8,011 bases of DNA from JADFUZ01 sp034430415 (GTDB lineage Bacteria; Chloroflexota; Dehalococcoidia; GIF9; AB-539-J10): positions 1 to 8,011 of the forward strand of contig DAOUEN010000094.1 in NCBI GenBank assembly GCA_034430415.1. Direction: 5' to 3'. Below, in pieces: positions 1-7,012 of this stretch. Below the pieces are notes generated by a model that worked only from the letters and a program-made list of their open reading frames with translations, did not search any database and was not told the origin of the DNA. Within the stretch, counting starts at the first letter, position 1; each line of letters opens with the position of its first letter. The position numbers and the translations under genes were made by a program.

Positions 1-180
1 ATGCTCCTGCAGATCCACGATGAACTGATATTCGAGGTGCCCGACGATGAAGTGGAGCAGATGACTTCACTGGTGGGCGAACTGATGCCCCGGGCTCTGA
101 AGCTTTCCGTGCCCCTGAAGGTAGACATCAAGATCGGCAACAACTGGGGGGACATGCGCCAGACGACTACAGCATCCTGA
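1..180 (+). CDS. polA: DNA polymerase I, C-terminal end (partial)
   Basis: This is the last 59 codons of an open frame that enters from the left edge and ends at TGA 178-180. The translation begins MLLQIHDELIFEVP, which is motif C of the family A polymerase domain. Its His-Asp-Glu (residues 6-8 here) includes a catalytic carboxylate that binds the metal ions for nucleotide addition. The end (KVDIKIGNNWGDM) matches the usual C-terminus of PolA. The protein fills gaps in Okazaki-fragment processing and excision repair. The ATG at position 1 is an internal methionine, so the true start lies outside the window. The gene converges on nfnB with only 23 bp between stop codons, and no hairpin with a T-run is visible there. 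The DNA-repair gene mutM lies about 2.4 kb downstream on the same strand. Confidence 0.93.
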   Translation: MLLQIHDELIFEVPDDEVEQMTSLVGELMPRALKLSVPLKVDIKIGNNWGDMRQTTTAS

Positions 181-203
181 CCGTCGGTAACTCGCGCTCC
201 GAA

Positions 204-1610
204 TCAGCACTCCTCCCGAAGATAAGCGTCGATATCAGCGGCAGCCCGCTTCCCCGCCCCCATAGCGCTGATTACTGTGGCTGCTCCAGTAGCCATATCG
301 CCACCACACCAGATTCTGTCCCTGCTGGTTCTGCCCGTGACTTCATCCGCTCTTACCGTGCCCCACCGGGTAAGCTCCAGACCTTCGGTGGTCGAGGGAA
401 TAATGGGATTGGGCCTTGTCCCCAGGGCAACAATCGCTGTGTCGACGTCAATGAAGTGCTCTGTGCCGGGTTTCTGGATCGGCCTTCGCCTACCACTGTC
501 ATCGGGCTCGCCGAGCTCCATATCATAGCACTCCACGGCTCGCACTCTTCCCTGCTCATCACCCATGAAGCTCTTGGGATTGGTCAAGAGCCTGAAGACG
601 ATCCCTTCTTCCTCGGCATTCTCCCTTTCCTCGAGCCTGGCCGGCATCTCGACTTTGGAGCGGCGATAGATGACATATACCTCCTCAGCTCCCAGGCGAA
701 GGGCACATCTGGAGGCATCCATGGCCACATTCCCTCCACCGAACACTGCTACTCTTCTGCCTCTCTTCACCGGCGTGTCCCATCGGGGGAAGAGATAGGC
801 CTTCATCAAGTTCGTTCGAGTAAGGAACTCATTCGCTGAGTAGATGTTGTTCAGGTTCTCACCGGGGATATTCAGGAACATTGGCGCCCCGGCCCCCGGA
901 GCCAGAAAGACGGCATCATAGCCGCTCTCCAGCAGTTCATCCACGGTGGCTATCTTGCCGATGACATAGTCAAGCTTGATCTCCACGCCCAGTGATCTGA
1001 CGTAATCAACTTCTCCCTGAACGATCTGCTTTGGCAACCTGAATTCAGGTATTCCATACATAAGCACGCCGCCGGCAACATGAAGTGCTTCAAAGATCGT
1101 AACCTCGTGTCCCATTTTGGCCAGGTCAGCAGCACAGGTTAACCCCGCCGGCCCGGAACCAACCACAGCTACCTTCCTGCCACCGGCCACGCAGTCCGCT
1201 TCCTGCTTCGCAGCAATCTCCGGGTGGGCCCGCTCCCAATCAGCCACATACCTCTCCAGACGTCCAATGGCGATCGGAGCACCTTTCTTGGCCAGAGCAC
1301 AACGTTGCTCACACTGCGTCTCCTGAGGACAGACACGACCGCAAACGCCGGGAAGGCTGTTCTTGTTCTTCAGTATTCTCACCGCCTCAACCATATTCCG
1401 ATCGCGCACTGCTTCTATGAATTCGGGTATATCCACATTGACCGGGCAACCATCCTTACACGTCGGCTTGGGACACTGAAGACAGCGGTTGGCTTCCTCA
1501 ATGGCTTCTTCCTCACCGTATCCCAGCGCCACTTCGCTGAAGTTCTTTTTTCGTGCCGCCGGTTTCTGCTTGGGTATAGGCACCCGGTTCAGGTCCACCT
1601 TCTTAGGCAT
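204..1610 (-). CDS. nfnB: NADH-dependent ferredoxin:NADP+ oxidoreductase large subunit (NfnB / GltD-like)
   Basis: This 468-residue protein belongs to the glutamate-synthase small-subunit (GltD-like) flavoprotein family. An N-terminal iron-sulfur region holds cysteines 43, 46, 51 and 55 (RCLQCPKPTCKDGCP) and 90, 94, 100 and 104 (GVCGRVCPQETQCEQRC), suited to two [4Fe-4S] clusters. An FAD-binding GSGPAGL follows at 151-157, an NAD(P)H-binding GGGNVAMD at 291-298, and a second FAD segment (GGDMATGAA) near 436-444. Paired with the adjacent nfnA it should be the large subunit of electron-bifurcating NfnAB, which couples NADH and reduced ferredoxin to NADP+ reduction in the cytoplasm. Without that neighbour it would be called GltD, but no glutamate synthase large subunit is present here. 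The ATG is preceded by AGGAGG (1619-1624) with an 8-nt spacer, inside the nfnA end. It overlaps nfnA by 8 bp, suggesting translational coupling. Confidence 0.9.
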   Translation of the reverse strand: MPKKVDLNRVPIPKQKPAARKKNFSEVALGYGEEEAIEEANRCLQCPKPTCKDGCPVNVDIPEFIEAVRDRNMVEAVRILKNKNSLPGVCGRVCPQETQCEQRCALAKKGAPIAIGRLERYVADWERAHPEIAAKQEADCVAGGRKVAVVGSGPAGLTCAADLAKMGHEVTIFEALHVAGGVLMYGIPEFRLPKQIVQGEVDYVRSLGVEIKLDYVIGKIATVDELLESGYDAVFLAPGAGAPMFLNIPGENLNNIYSANEFLTRTNLMKAYLFPRWDTPVKRGRRVAVFGGGNVAMDASRCALRLGAEEVYVIYRRSKVEMPARLEERENAEEEGIVFRLLTNPKSFMGDEQGRVRAVECYDMELGEPDDSGRRRPIQKPGTEHFIDVDTAIVALGTRPNPIIPSTTEGLELTRWGTVRADEVTGRTSRDRIWCGGDMATGAATVISAMGAGKRAAADIDAYLREEC

Positions 1611-2448
1611 GGTTCTTACCTCCTGAGCAACCTGATTCCCACAACCCCGATGCTTCCTTCTCTTCCTCCAGATAAGCCCGTTGACGGCTCATTAGCAGGT
1701 CCCAGTCAACTTCATGCCCGTCGAAATCCGGACCATCGACACAGACGAACTTGGTCTCTTTACCCACGGACACCCGGCAGCACCCGCACATACCGGTGCC
1801 GTCAACCATTATGGGATTGAGGCTGACAATGGTCTTCACACCAAAAGGCTTGGTGGTCAGAGAGGAGAACTTCATCATCACCGTGGGCCCAATGGCAATG
1901 ACTCTGTCGATTCCCGTGCTCTCCAGAAGCTCTTTCAACGGCTCGGTGACCAGCCCCTTACGCTTATACGAACCATCGTCCGTGGTGACGATAAGCTCAT
2001 CGCTGACGCTGCTTAGTCTATCCTCCCAGAAGACGAGGTCCCTGGTTCGGAACCCCATGATGGAGACTACCCTGTTTCCCGCCTCCCGCATAGCCCGAGC
2101 GATAGGCACGATAGTGGCAATGGCAAATCCTCCAGCAACACAGGCCACCGTACCAAATTTCTCAACCTCCGTTGGACGCCCCAACGGGCCGACAAAGTCC
2201 AGAATGCCGCCGCCGGTATTCACACGGTTCAGCTTCCTGGTGGTAGCGCCCACCTCCATAAACACCACCGTCACGCTGCCCTCTTTCACATCCCAATCCG
2301 CAATGGTCAGCGGAATCCGCTCTCCCCTTTCGTCACTCCTCACGATGACGAATTGCCCCGCCTGAGCCTTCGCGGCCACTTCAGGGGCTTCAACCCTGAA
2401 CAGATGGATTTCTGGAGTAAGGTCCTCTCTGGCCAGCACCCTGTACAT
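1603..2448 (-). CDS. nfnA: NADH-dependent ferredoxin:NADP+ oxidoreductase small subunit (NfnA, ferredoxin-NADP reductase fold)
   Basis: This 281-residue protein has the ferredoxin-NADP reductase/dihydroorotate dehydrogenase electron-transfer subunit fold. RIPLTI at 44-49 matches the FAD-contact motif. A glycine-containing nucleotide-binding stretch (VACVAGGFAIATIVPIARAM) lies at 101-120. C-terminally, DGTGMCGCCRVSV (216-228) and FVCVDG (234-239) provide Cys221, Cys224 and Cys236 for a [2Fe-2S] cluster, with Asp216 nearby. The family is known to bind FAD and [2Fe-2S] and to exchange electrons with NAD(H), passing them to the NfnB subunit. A DGTGMCG motif next to a GltD-like protein favours NfnA over PyrK or a sulfide dehydrogenase subunit, although older annotations use the sulfide dehydrogenase name. 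The ATG has a GGGAGG ribosome site at 2455-2460 with a 6-nt spacer. It is the first gene of a two-gene operon. Confidence 0.9.
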   Translation of the reverse strand: MYRVLAREDLTPEIHLFRVEAPEVAAKAQAGQFVIVRSDERGERIPLTIADWDVKEGSVTVVFMEVGATTRKLNRVNTGGGILDFVGPLGRPTEVEKFGTVACVAGGFAIATIVPIARAMREAGNRVVSIMGFRTRDLVFWEDRLSSVSDELIVTTDDGSYKRKGLVTEPLKELLESTGIDRVIAIGPTVMMKFSSLTTKPFGVKTIVSLNPIMVDGTGMCGCCRVSVGKETKFVCVDGPDFDGHEVDWDLLMSRQRAYLEEEKEASGLWESGCSGGKNHA

Positions 2449-2488
2449 ACATAACCTCCCTCAGCTAGTCGGGAACGAGAATGCCGCA

Positions 2489-2494
2489 ATTATA
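2489..2494 (-). promoter_or_regulatory. Candidate -10 element of the nfnAB operon
   Basis: Read on the minus strand, positions 2494 to 2489 spell TATAAT, a perfect sigma-70-type -10 hexamer, 40 bp before the nfnA ATG. Transcription would start near 2482, leaving a leader of about 34 nt that contains the GGGAGG ribosome site (2455-2460). No good -35 hexamer is visible at 16-18 bp upstream of it. The assignment therefore rests on the -10 match and its position in the divergent nfnA/mutM gap. Confidence 0.5.
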
Positions 2495-2506
2495 TCGCAT
2501 CACGAA

Positions 2507-2535
2507 TTGAAACTGGAAGGTCTTTGTCCTACACT
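2507..2535 (+). promoter_or_regulatory. Candidate mutM promoter (leaderless arrangement)
   Basis: TTGAAA (2507-2512, five of six to consensus) and TACACT (2530-2535, four of six, fitting TAnnnT) are separated by exactly 17 bp. The expected transcription start, 6-8 bp beyond the -10, falls at about 2542-2543, almost on the mutM ATG at 2545. No Shine-Dalgarno sequence lies in the 15 nt before that ATG. The two observations agree and suggest an mRNA with essentially no 5' leader. The -35 lies just 12 bp beyond the divergent nfnA -10, so the two promoters may compete or be co-regulated. Confidence 0.5.
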
Positions 2536-2544
2536 ACCTCGACA

Positions 2545-3360
2545 ATGCCTGAGTTGCCCGAGGTAGAGACAATCAAGCACCAGCTGTCGCCACAGATAGT
2601 GGGGCAGAGCTTCACCAGCGTCATTGTCTTTGACTGCAAGATAGTCTCCGGAATGTCGACGGCGGAACTCCGCCAGCAACTGATCGGGCAGATGGTGTGT
2701 GAAGTTGCCCGCAGGGGAAAGTACCTCTTCTTCAATCTGGAAGGTGGGTGGTCGCTCGTCATACACCTCAGAATGACCGGCACCCTACTGCTCAACCCTG
2801 AAGCCCTCGACCGCCATGTCCGGGCAGTCTTCGGCTTCTCCAACGGCATTAGGCTAGCTTTCAAGGACCAGCGGCGGCTGGGCCTCATACGTCTGGTGGA
2901 AGACGCCGAGGCGGTGGCTGCCAAGCTGGGCCCTGAGCCTTTGGAGCAGAGCTTCACTCCCCGGCTCCTGGCAGAGCTACTGAAGAAACGCCACATTCCG
3001 ATAAAGGCTGCGCTCCTTGACCAGAGTATCATCGCCGGGATTGGCAACATGTACGCCGATGAGGCCCTCTTTGCCGCCCGAATACATCCGCTACGAAAAG
3101 CGGACGCGCTGTCAACCCGGGAGATAGCAACTTTATGTCATGCTATCCGCCACGTCCTCCAGAAAGCTGTAACAGCTGAGGGCGCCAGCGTCAACACCTA
3201 TGTCACTCCTCAGGGCCACCTGGGCTCAGCCCAGTTCCATTTCAAGGTTGCCCATAAGCTGGGCGAGCCTTGCCCTGGCTGCGGCAGGCCGATCATGCGG
3301 ATTTCGGTGCGGAGCAGGGGCAGCTATTTCTGCCCCGGTTGCCAGCCATTCACATCCTAG
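2545..3360 (+). CDS. mutM: Formamidopyrimidine-DNA glycosylase (Fpg/MutM)
   Basis: The 271-residue product is of normal family length. It is a bifunctional base-excision repair enzyme that removes 8-oxoguanine and formamidopyrimidines and nicks the abasic site. It begins MPELPEVET. Pro2, exposed after Met removal, is the Schiff-base nucleophile and Glu3 is catalytic, which fixes the ATG at 2545 and excludes the in-frame TTG at 2524. Other family signatures are Lys59 (RRGKY), HLRMTG at 74-79, and GIGNMYADEAL at 165-175 of the helix-two-turn-helix. A C-terminal zinc finger has Cys243, Cys246, Cys263 and Cys266, with Arg258 in the lesion-contacting loop. It is probably expressed from its own promoter as a leaderless transcript. 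Its last 180 nt plus 17 nt of flank are duplicated about 3.9 kb downstream. Confidence 0.96.
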   Translation: MPELPEVETIKHQLSPQIVGQSFTSVIVFDCKIVSGMSTAELRQQLIGQMVCEVARRGKYLFFNLEGGWSLVIHLRMTGTLLLNPEALDRHVRAVFGFSNGIRLAFKDQRRLGLIRLVEDAEAVAAKLGPEPLEQSFTPRLLAELLKKRHIPIKAALLDQSIIAGIGNMYADEALFAARIHPLRKADALSTREIATLCHAIRHVLQKAVTAEGASVNTYVTPQGHLGSAQFHFKVAHKLGEPCPGCGRPIMRISVRSRGSYFCPGCQPFTS

Positions 3361-3377
3361 CCTTGCGAGACTCTTGA
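3181..3377 (+). repeat. Direct repeat R1: mutM 3' end, native copy
   Basis: This 197-bp segment covers the last 59 mutM codons, the TAG stop and 17 nt of downstream DNA (CCTTGCGAGACTCTTGA). It aligns without gaps to R2 at 7102-7298, with about 15 mismatches by hand count (roughly 92% identity). The match stops sharply after 3377, where GAG faces CGG in R2. It fades upstream of 3181, where only short similarities with indels remain. The noncoding tail is identical in both copies, so this is duplicated DNA rather than protein convergence. R1 and R2 bracket the three-gene cluster in direct orientation. Confidence 0.93.
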
Positions 3378-3466
3378 GAGACACCACTCCGATCCTGCTT
3401 CCAGTTAGCAAAGCACCATGCGGCTTGACCCAGTAGTACTCCTCCTCCACACTTGAATCACAACAC

Positions 3467-3496
3467 TTGCCTCAAGTACGCCCGGAGTGCGATACT
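3467..3496 (+). promoter_or_regulatory. Weak candidate promoter of the lipid head-group cluster
   Basis: The 191-bp gap between mutM and the cluster holds no credible gene. The best promoter-like pair is TTGCCT (3467-3472) and GATACT (3491-3496), each four of six to consensus with an 18-bp spacer. It would give a leader of about 50 nt to the ATG at 3552. No terminator hairpin with a T-run was found after mutM, so read-through from mutM remains possible. A start inside this gap would still serve all three cluster genes. Confidence 0.25.
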
Positions 3497-3551
3497 GTAG
3501 CCGGTTCCACTGCTCCAACAGGACACTCGAAAGACCCGTAGGTCCATAGTC

Positions 3552-4334
3552 ATGGAGTCTCTACAACAGTTGCGGGAAATATGTCAGAACAAACCGTGCG
3601 ACGACCCTGCTCAGGACGATTGGTTCAGCCGTATCATACTCAGGAGAGTCTCCATATATCTCACCGTGCTCTTGCTCAAAGCCGGCCTTTCGGCCAACAA
3701 GGTCACTGCACTCAGCCTCTTGCCATGTATTGGCGCTGGAATCCTGCTCGCCTTTCCACAACCTGAGTACTGGCTCCTGGCCTGGGGTCTGCTGTTTGTC
3801 CACGAAATCCTCGACTGCTGCGATGGAGAAACAGCCAGATACAACGGCCCAACTTCGCTCATCGGGCGGCACAACGATACGATGGCGTTTGTGTTCTGCT
3901 ACCCGCTGCTGCGCGTGTGCATGTGTTTCGGGATATATCAGGCGCTACAGGATACCGTGGTCTTCATACTTGGCTTAGTCCTGGTTATTGGCTGGATTGT
4001 ATACTGGGTCTCGCCCCCTGTCTGCCGCAGCATCCTCTATCGGAACGGATTCCTGCGCCACGACTTGGGGAAGGCTAGGCCTGCGGAGACCTCCTCGGTT
4101 CTGCTTCGCAGAGTGCTACGCCGCGCACGAGCCCTTGTTGACCACACGGCTTTCTTCTTCGCCCTGCCCCTAACCTCACTGTTAGACATGCTTGTTCCTC
4201 CTCTCCCAGTCACTTCACTGTACCTCAATTTCAGATTCATATATCTTGCCCTGCTTGCTTTAGCCCTGGTGTTTGGCGCAGTTCTGGGGATATACGACGT
4301 CAACAAGCACGGCGTCCGACTGCACGGTTGGTGA
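3552..4334 (+). CDS. CDP-alcohol phosphatidyltransferase family membrane protein, atypical active site
   Basis: This 260-residue integral membrane protein has about six hydrophobic segments (near 51-68, 72-87, 112-128, 132-152, 200-215 and 226-247). The family motif is DxxDGxxAR-x8-GxxxDxxxD. Here it reads Asp88, Asp91, Gly92, Ala95, Arg96, Gly105 and Asp109, but the final aspartate position is Phe113 (NDTMAF). Family members transfer a phosphoalcohol from a CDP-alcohol to a second alcohol such as diacylglycerol or inositol phosphate, using metal ions held by the aspartates. The last aspartate is the proposed catalytic base, so its loss implies altered chemistry, an alternative base, or inactivity. 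The next two genes could supply its CDP-linked substrate, 18 bp downstream and co-directional. The ATG has only a weak ribosome site. The family call is confident; the substrate is unknown. Confidence 0.8.
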   Translation: MESLQQLREICQNKPCDDPAQDDWFSRIILRRVSIYLTVLLLKAGLSANKVTALSLLPCIGAGILLAFPQPEYWLLAWGLLFVHEILDCCDGETARYNGPTSLIGRHNDTMAFVFCYPLLRVCMCFGIYQALQDTVVFILGLVLVIGWIVYWVSPPVCRSILYRNGFLRHDLGKARPAETSSVLLRRVLRRARALVDHTAFFFALPLTSLLDMLVPPLPVTSLYLNFRFIYLALLALALVFGAVLGIYDVNKHGVRLHGW

Positions 4335-4352
4335 GACCGCCCGAGGAATAGA

Positions 4353-5447
4353 ATGAAGCCGCCAGATACACCAGACTTGTCTTTCATCAACACACTCTAC
4401 GGCGGCTACTGGAACTACGACCTCACGGACTTCCGCTATATGATCAACCCGTACTTCCCGCCGCAGGAGATGCTGGACACAATCGCAGCTAGCGTTGGAG
4501 TGTTGTCCAGGAGCTATCCGTCAACAAATAGACACATATCAAAGCTGTTTTCAGATTACTTGAACCTCGGCGTGGACGAGGTTGTTATCGCCAACGGAGC
4601 TAGCGAACTGACTTCCAGCATCGGGCGTCTATTCATCAAGAATATGGCCATTCCGGTTCCTACTTTCGACGAATACATCAATAGACTGAGATTCCAGGGC
4701 AAGCCCACAAGTCTCTATGAGACAAAGAGGGAGGAGGACTTCAAACTCGACCTGGATTCCTACATCCAGTTCGCTCAGGATTCCGGCTCGAACGCAGCTC
4801 TGTTCGTCAGGCCGAACAACCCCACGGGAAACCTGATCCCCAAGGCTGAGATGGAGCGTGCCTTGCCAGAACTGACCGGCCTTGACCTGGTCCTGGTGGA
4901 CGAATCTTTCATAGAGTTCAGCACCACGGAAGGGGGTGCTTCCGTTCTGGAGTCTGTCCGAGATTATGACAATCTCATCATTGTGAAGAGCTTGAGCAAG
5001 GTCTATGGAATACCCGGGCTCAGGCTCGGGTGCGCCATATGTGCCAATTCCAGAAGAGCAGACATGCTGCGCGAAGAACTGCCAATTTGGAGTGTCAATT
5101 CGTTTGCCCAACGCTTCGTTGAACTGCTTGGAGGCTACCGAGAGGAGTTCAGGGAATCCTGCAGGAAGACTGCCAGGGCTACGGCAGGGCTCCATGCAGA
5201 GCTATCGCAACTGGAGTGCCTCCGGCCATATGCCACTGAGGCCAACTTCGTGCTCTGCGAGCTCGCCGGTAACGCCAGATCCGGAGACCTGTTGGCGTTC
5301 CTTTTCGAGAAATCCCGGCTACTCATATATGACTGCAGCACCAAGATAGGCCTAGACTCCCGCTTCATCAGGATAAGCTCGCGAACCGAAGAGGAAAACG
5401 CTGAGTTGATCGCAGCCATAAGAGCCTGGGAGGCGACGAAAAGGTGA
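4353..5447 (+). CDS. HisC/CobD-like PLP-dependent enzyme (aminotransferase or decarboxylase), fold type I
   Basis: The 364-residue length is typical of HisC and CobD. Visible landmarks are SYPSTN at 54-59 (the Tyr that reaches the partner active site), NGASE at 81-85 (phosphate-binding region), NNPTG at 155-159, VDESFIEF at 182-189 (Asp183 pairs with the pyridine nitrogen), SLSKVYGIPGLRLG at 213-226 with the PLP lysine at Lys216, and RFIRIS with Arg340 for substrate carboxylate or phosphate. The SLSK-IPGLRLG form recalls CobD (threonine-phosphate decarboxylase) and the transaminase half of PntC. It might decarboxylate an O-phospho-amino acid to an amino-alcohol phosphate, or transaminate a phosphorylated or phosphonate substrate; the sequence does not decide. 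Genuine HisC is unlikely because no his genes are near. Ribosome site GAGGA precedes the ATG. The TGA overlaps the next start (GTGA), implying coupled translation. Confidence 0.82.
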   Translation: MKPPDTPDLSFINTLYGGYWNYDLTDFRYMINPYFPPQEMLDTIAASVGVLSRSYPSTNRHISKLFSDYLNLGVDEVVIANGASELTSSIGRLFIKNMAIPVPTFDEYINRLRFQGKPTSLYETKREEDFKLDLDSYIQFAQDSGSNAALFVRPNNPTGNLIPKAEMERALPELTGLDLVLVDESFIEFSTTEGGASVLESVRDYDNLIIVKSLSKVYGIPGLRLGCAICANSRRADMLREELPIWSVNSFAQRFVELLGGYREEFRESCRKTARATAGLHAELSQLECLRPYATEANFVLCELAGNARSGDLLAFLFEKSRLLIYDCSTKIGLDSRFIRISSRTEEENAELIAAIRAWEATKR

Positions 5448-7012
5448 AAGCAGTTGTTCTGGCGGCAGGGATGGGCACCAGGTTGCGCCCCCTGACCGAC
5501 AGCACTCCCAAGTGTCTCGTCAAAGTGAACGGGAAGCCCCTCCTGCACAATGCTCTGGAGCACCTGGGCGCCAACGGAATTGACACGGCTGTGATAGTCA
5601 TCGGCCACCTGGGCGAGACGGTCAGGGAATCCCTTGGAGAGCAGTTCCAGAACATACGGCTTGTCTACGTGGAGAACCGGCTATTCGACACGACCAACAA
5701 TGCCTATTCGTTGTGGTTGGCCAGGGGCCATCTGAGCGACGATATCCTGCTGCTGGAGGACGACATATTCTTCGAAGGGGAGCTTATCGACCGCGTCTGC
5801 AGGCACAGCTACCCCAACGTTGTGGTCGCCGATGAATACCGGGATTTCATGGAAGGGACGCGGGTCAACGTGGACGACGACACTGTGACCGAGTTCGTTC
5901 TGAAAGAGAACGGGAGCCAGGTCGTCCTCCACAATCGCGGGCTGAAGACAGTGAACATATACCGGTTCTCCAGGCAGTTCATGGAGACTCACCTTATCCC
6001 CTGCCTGGAACAGGTAATCGCCGAGGGCCACCACGACGTGTTCTACGAGTTCGCGCTGGCCAGAGTAGTCAAGTCGGCCTCCGTTCGCCTCATAGCTCTG
6101 CCGGCTGCGGGTCTGAAGTGGTTTGAGATCGACACTCCCGAAGACCTGCAATATACCGAGCAGCTATTCGCGAAGCAGGAACGTTACTCCGACTGTCCTG
6201 CCCAAGACAGGCACAGAGCTCAACAAGCCTCACGAGCGAAACAGGACTGGGACCTGAGAGCCACCCAGGATGCTGTTTCCGCCACGGCACCTCACCACTT
6301 CACCGAGCGCCACTCCCCACCGTGGTCGCTTTCAGACTACTTCGAGCACGGCAGACAGCAGTCCTACACCCTCACCTGTGACAACTTCAAGGAACTGGCT
6401 CTCGAGCCGGCCGGGAAACGCATGCTGGAGATCGGATGCGGCATCGGGCGTCTCTTCCCCGGCTTCACCGAGATGTTTGCCGAGGTCTGGGGAGTGGACG
6501 TGTCCCAGGAGATGATAGACCGGGCAGCAGGGCTGCATACCGGCCCAAATGTCACACTCATGCCGAACAACGGCTACGACCTGGCAGGCATACCCGACGA
6601 CCATTTCGATCTCGTTTTCAGCTACAACGCCCTGCGACATGTGCCTCAAAGATGGATGGCTTTCAGCTACCTGGCAGAGACATACAGGGTACTCAGGTCC
6701 GGCGGCACTTTCCAGTTACACTTCAGGACGGATAGAACGCCCCTCCGCGAGCATATCTACTGGCACCTTCCACACCCGCTCCGAACACCGGCTCAAATAC
6801 TGCTCCGGCTTCTCCTGCTCTACCCACTGCGGCATCTTCCCCTGCGCCCTACCCAGGTCCCCGGAGAGGCAGCATCGTGGGTGGGCACCGGCTTCACCCC
6901 GACCGAAATAGAATCGGAGTTGGTTCGCCTGGGCTTTGTCCACGTCAAGACCTGGTTCGACAAGGGCTATCCCGACCGGACCAAGTTCTGGGCCGTCGGC
7001 AAGAAGCCCTGA
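5444..7012 (+). CDS. Fusion of LicC-like CTP:phospho-alcohol cytidylyltransferase and class I SAM methyltransferase
   Basis: This 522-residue protein has two domains. Residues 1-243 form a nucleotidyltransferase: LAAGMGTRLRPLT at 6-18 with PK at 22-23 (nucleotide binding), TNNAYSLWL at 84-92 (as NNFYSLYL in LicC), LLEDD at 103-107 and WFEIDTPEDL at 226-235 (metal-binding acids). This is the LicC/phosphocholine cytidylyltransferase type, which makes CDP-alcohols. A polar linker (about 244-266) leads to a methyltransferase opening with WDLRA (269-273), with LEIGCGIGRLF at 328-338 as the SAM glycine-rich motif and VDVS at 351-354. Near the end, ILLRLLLLYPLRHLPL (452-467) is hydrophobic and basic and could touch membrane. 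The start is GTG, 10 nt after GGGAGG (5428-5433), overlapping the previous stop by 4 bp. The inferred role is to activate a phosphorylated head group and methylate it or the finished lipid. Confidence 0.85.
   Translation: MKAVVLAAGMGTRLRPLTDSTPKCLVKVNGKPLLHNALEHLGANGIDTAVIVIGHLGETVRESLGEQFQNIRLVYVENRLFDTTNNAYSLWLARGHLSDDILLLEDDIFFEGELIDRVCRHSYPNVVVADEYRDFMEGTRVNVDDDTVTEFVLKENGSQVVLHNRGLKTVNIYRFSRQFMETHLIPCLEQVIAEGHHDVFYEFALARVVKSASVRLIALPAAGLKWFEIDTPEDLQYTEQLFAKQERYSDCPAQDRHRAQQASRAKQDWDLRATQDAVSATAPHHFTERHSPPWSLSDYFEHGRQQSYTLTCDNFKELALEPAGKRMLEIGCGIGRLFPGFTEMFAEVWGVDVSQEMIDRAAGLHTGPNVTLMPNNGYDLAGIPDDHFDLVFSYNALRHVPQRWMAFSYLAETYRVLRSGGTFQLHFRTDRTPLREHIYWHLPHPLRTPAQILLRLLLLYPLRHLPLRPTQVPGEAASWVGTGFTPTEIESELVRLGFVHVKTWFDKGYPDRTKFWAVGKKP

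Noticed and set aside
1751..2365. A long open frame (about 200 codons) opposite nfnA
   Set aside because: It is antisense to a well-conserved gene, has no recognisable motif and shows low-complexity Ser/Thr/Pro-rich translation typical of shadow frames.
2524..2544. In-frame TTG start adding seven residues to MutM
   Set aside because: MutM needs Pro2 as the free N-terminal nucleophile, so the protein must begin at the ATG of MPELPE (2545). The upstream GGAAGG is also too close to the TTG.
3361..3385. Possible terminator after mutM (CTCTTGAGAG)
   Set aside because: The palindrome leaves no workable loop and no T-run follows. The same CTCTTGA also occurs in the duplicate copy without the second half.
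4629..5195. A 188-codon open frame opposite the PLP enzyme
   Set aside because: It mirrors a gene whose catalytic motifs are all in the forward frame, with no motif or ribosome site of its own.
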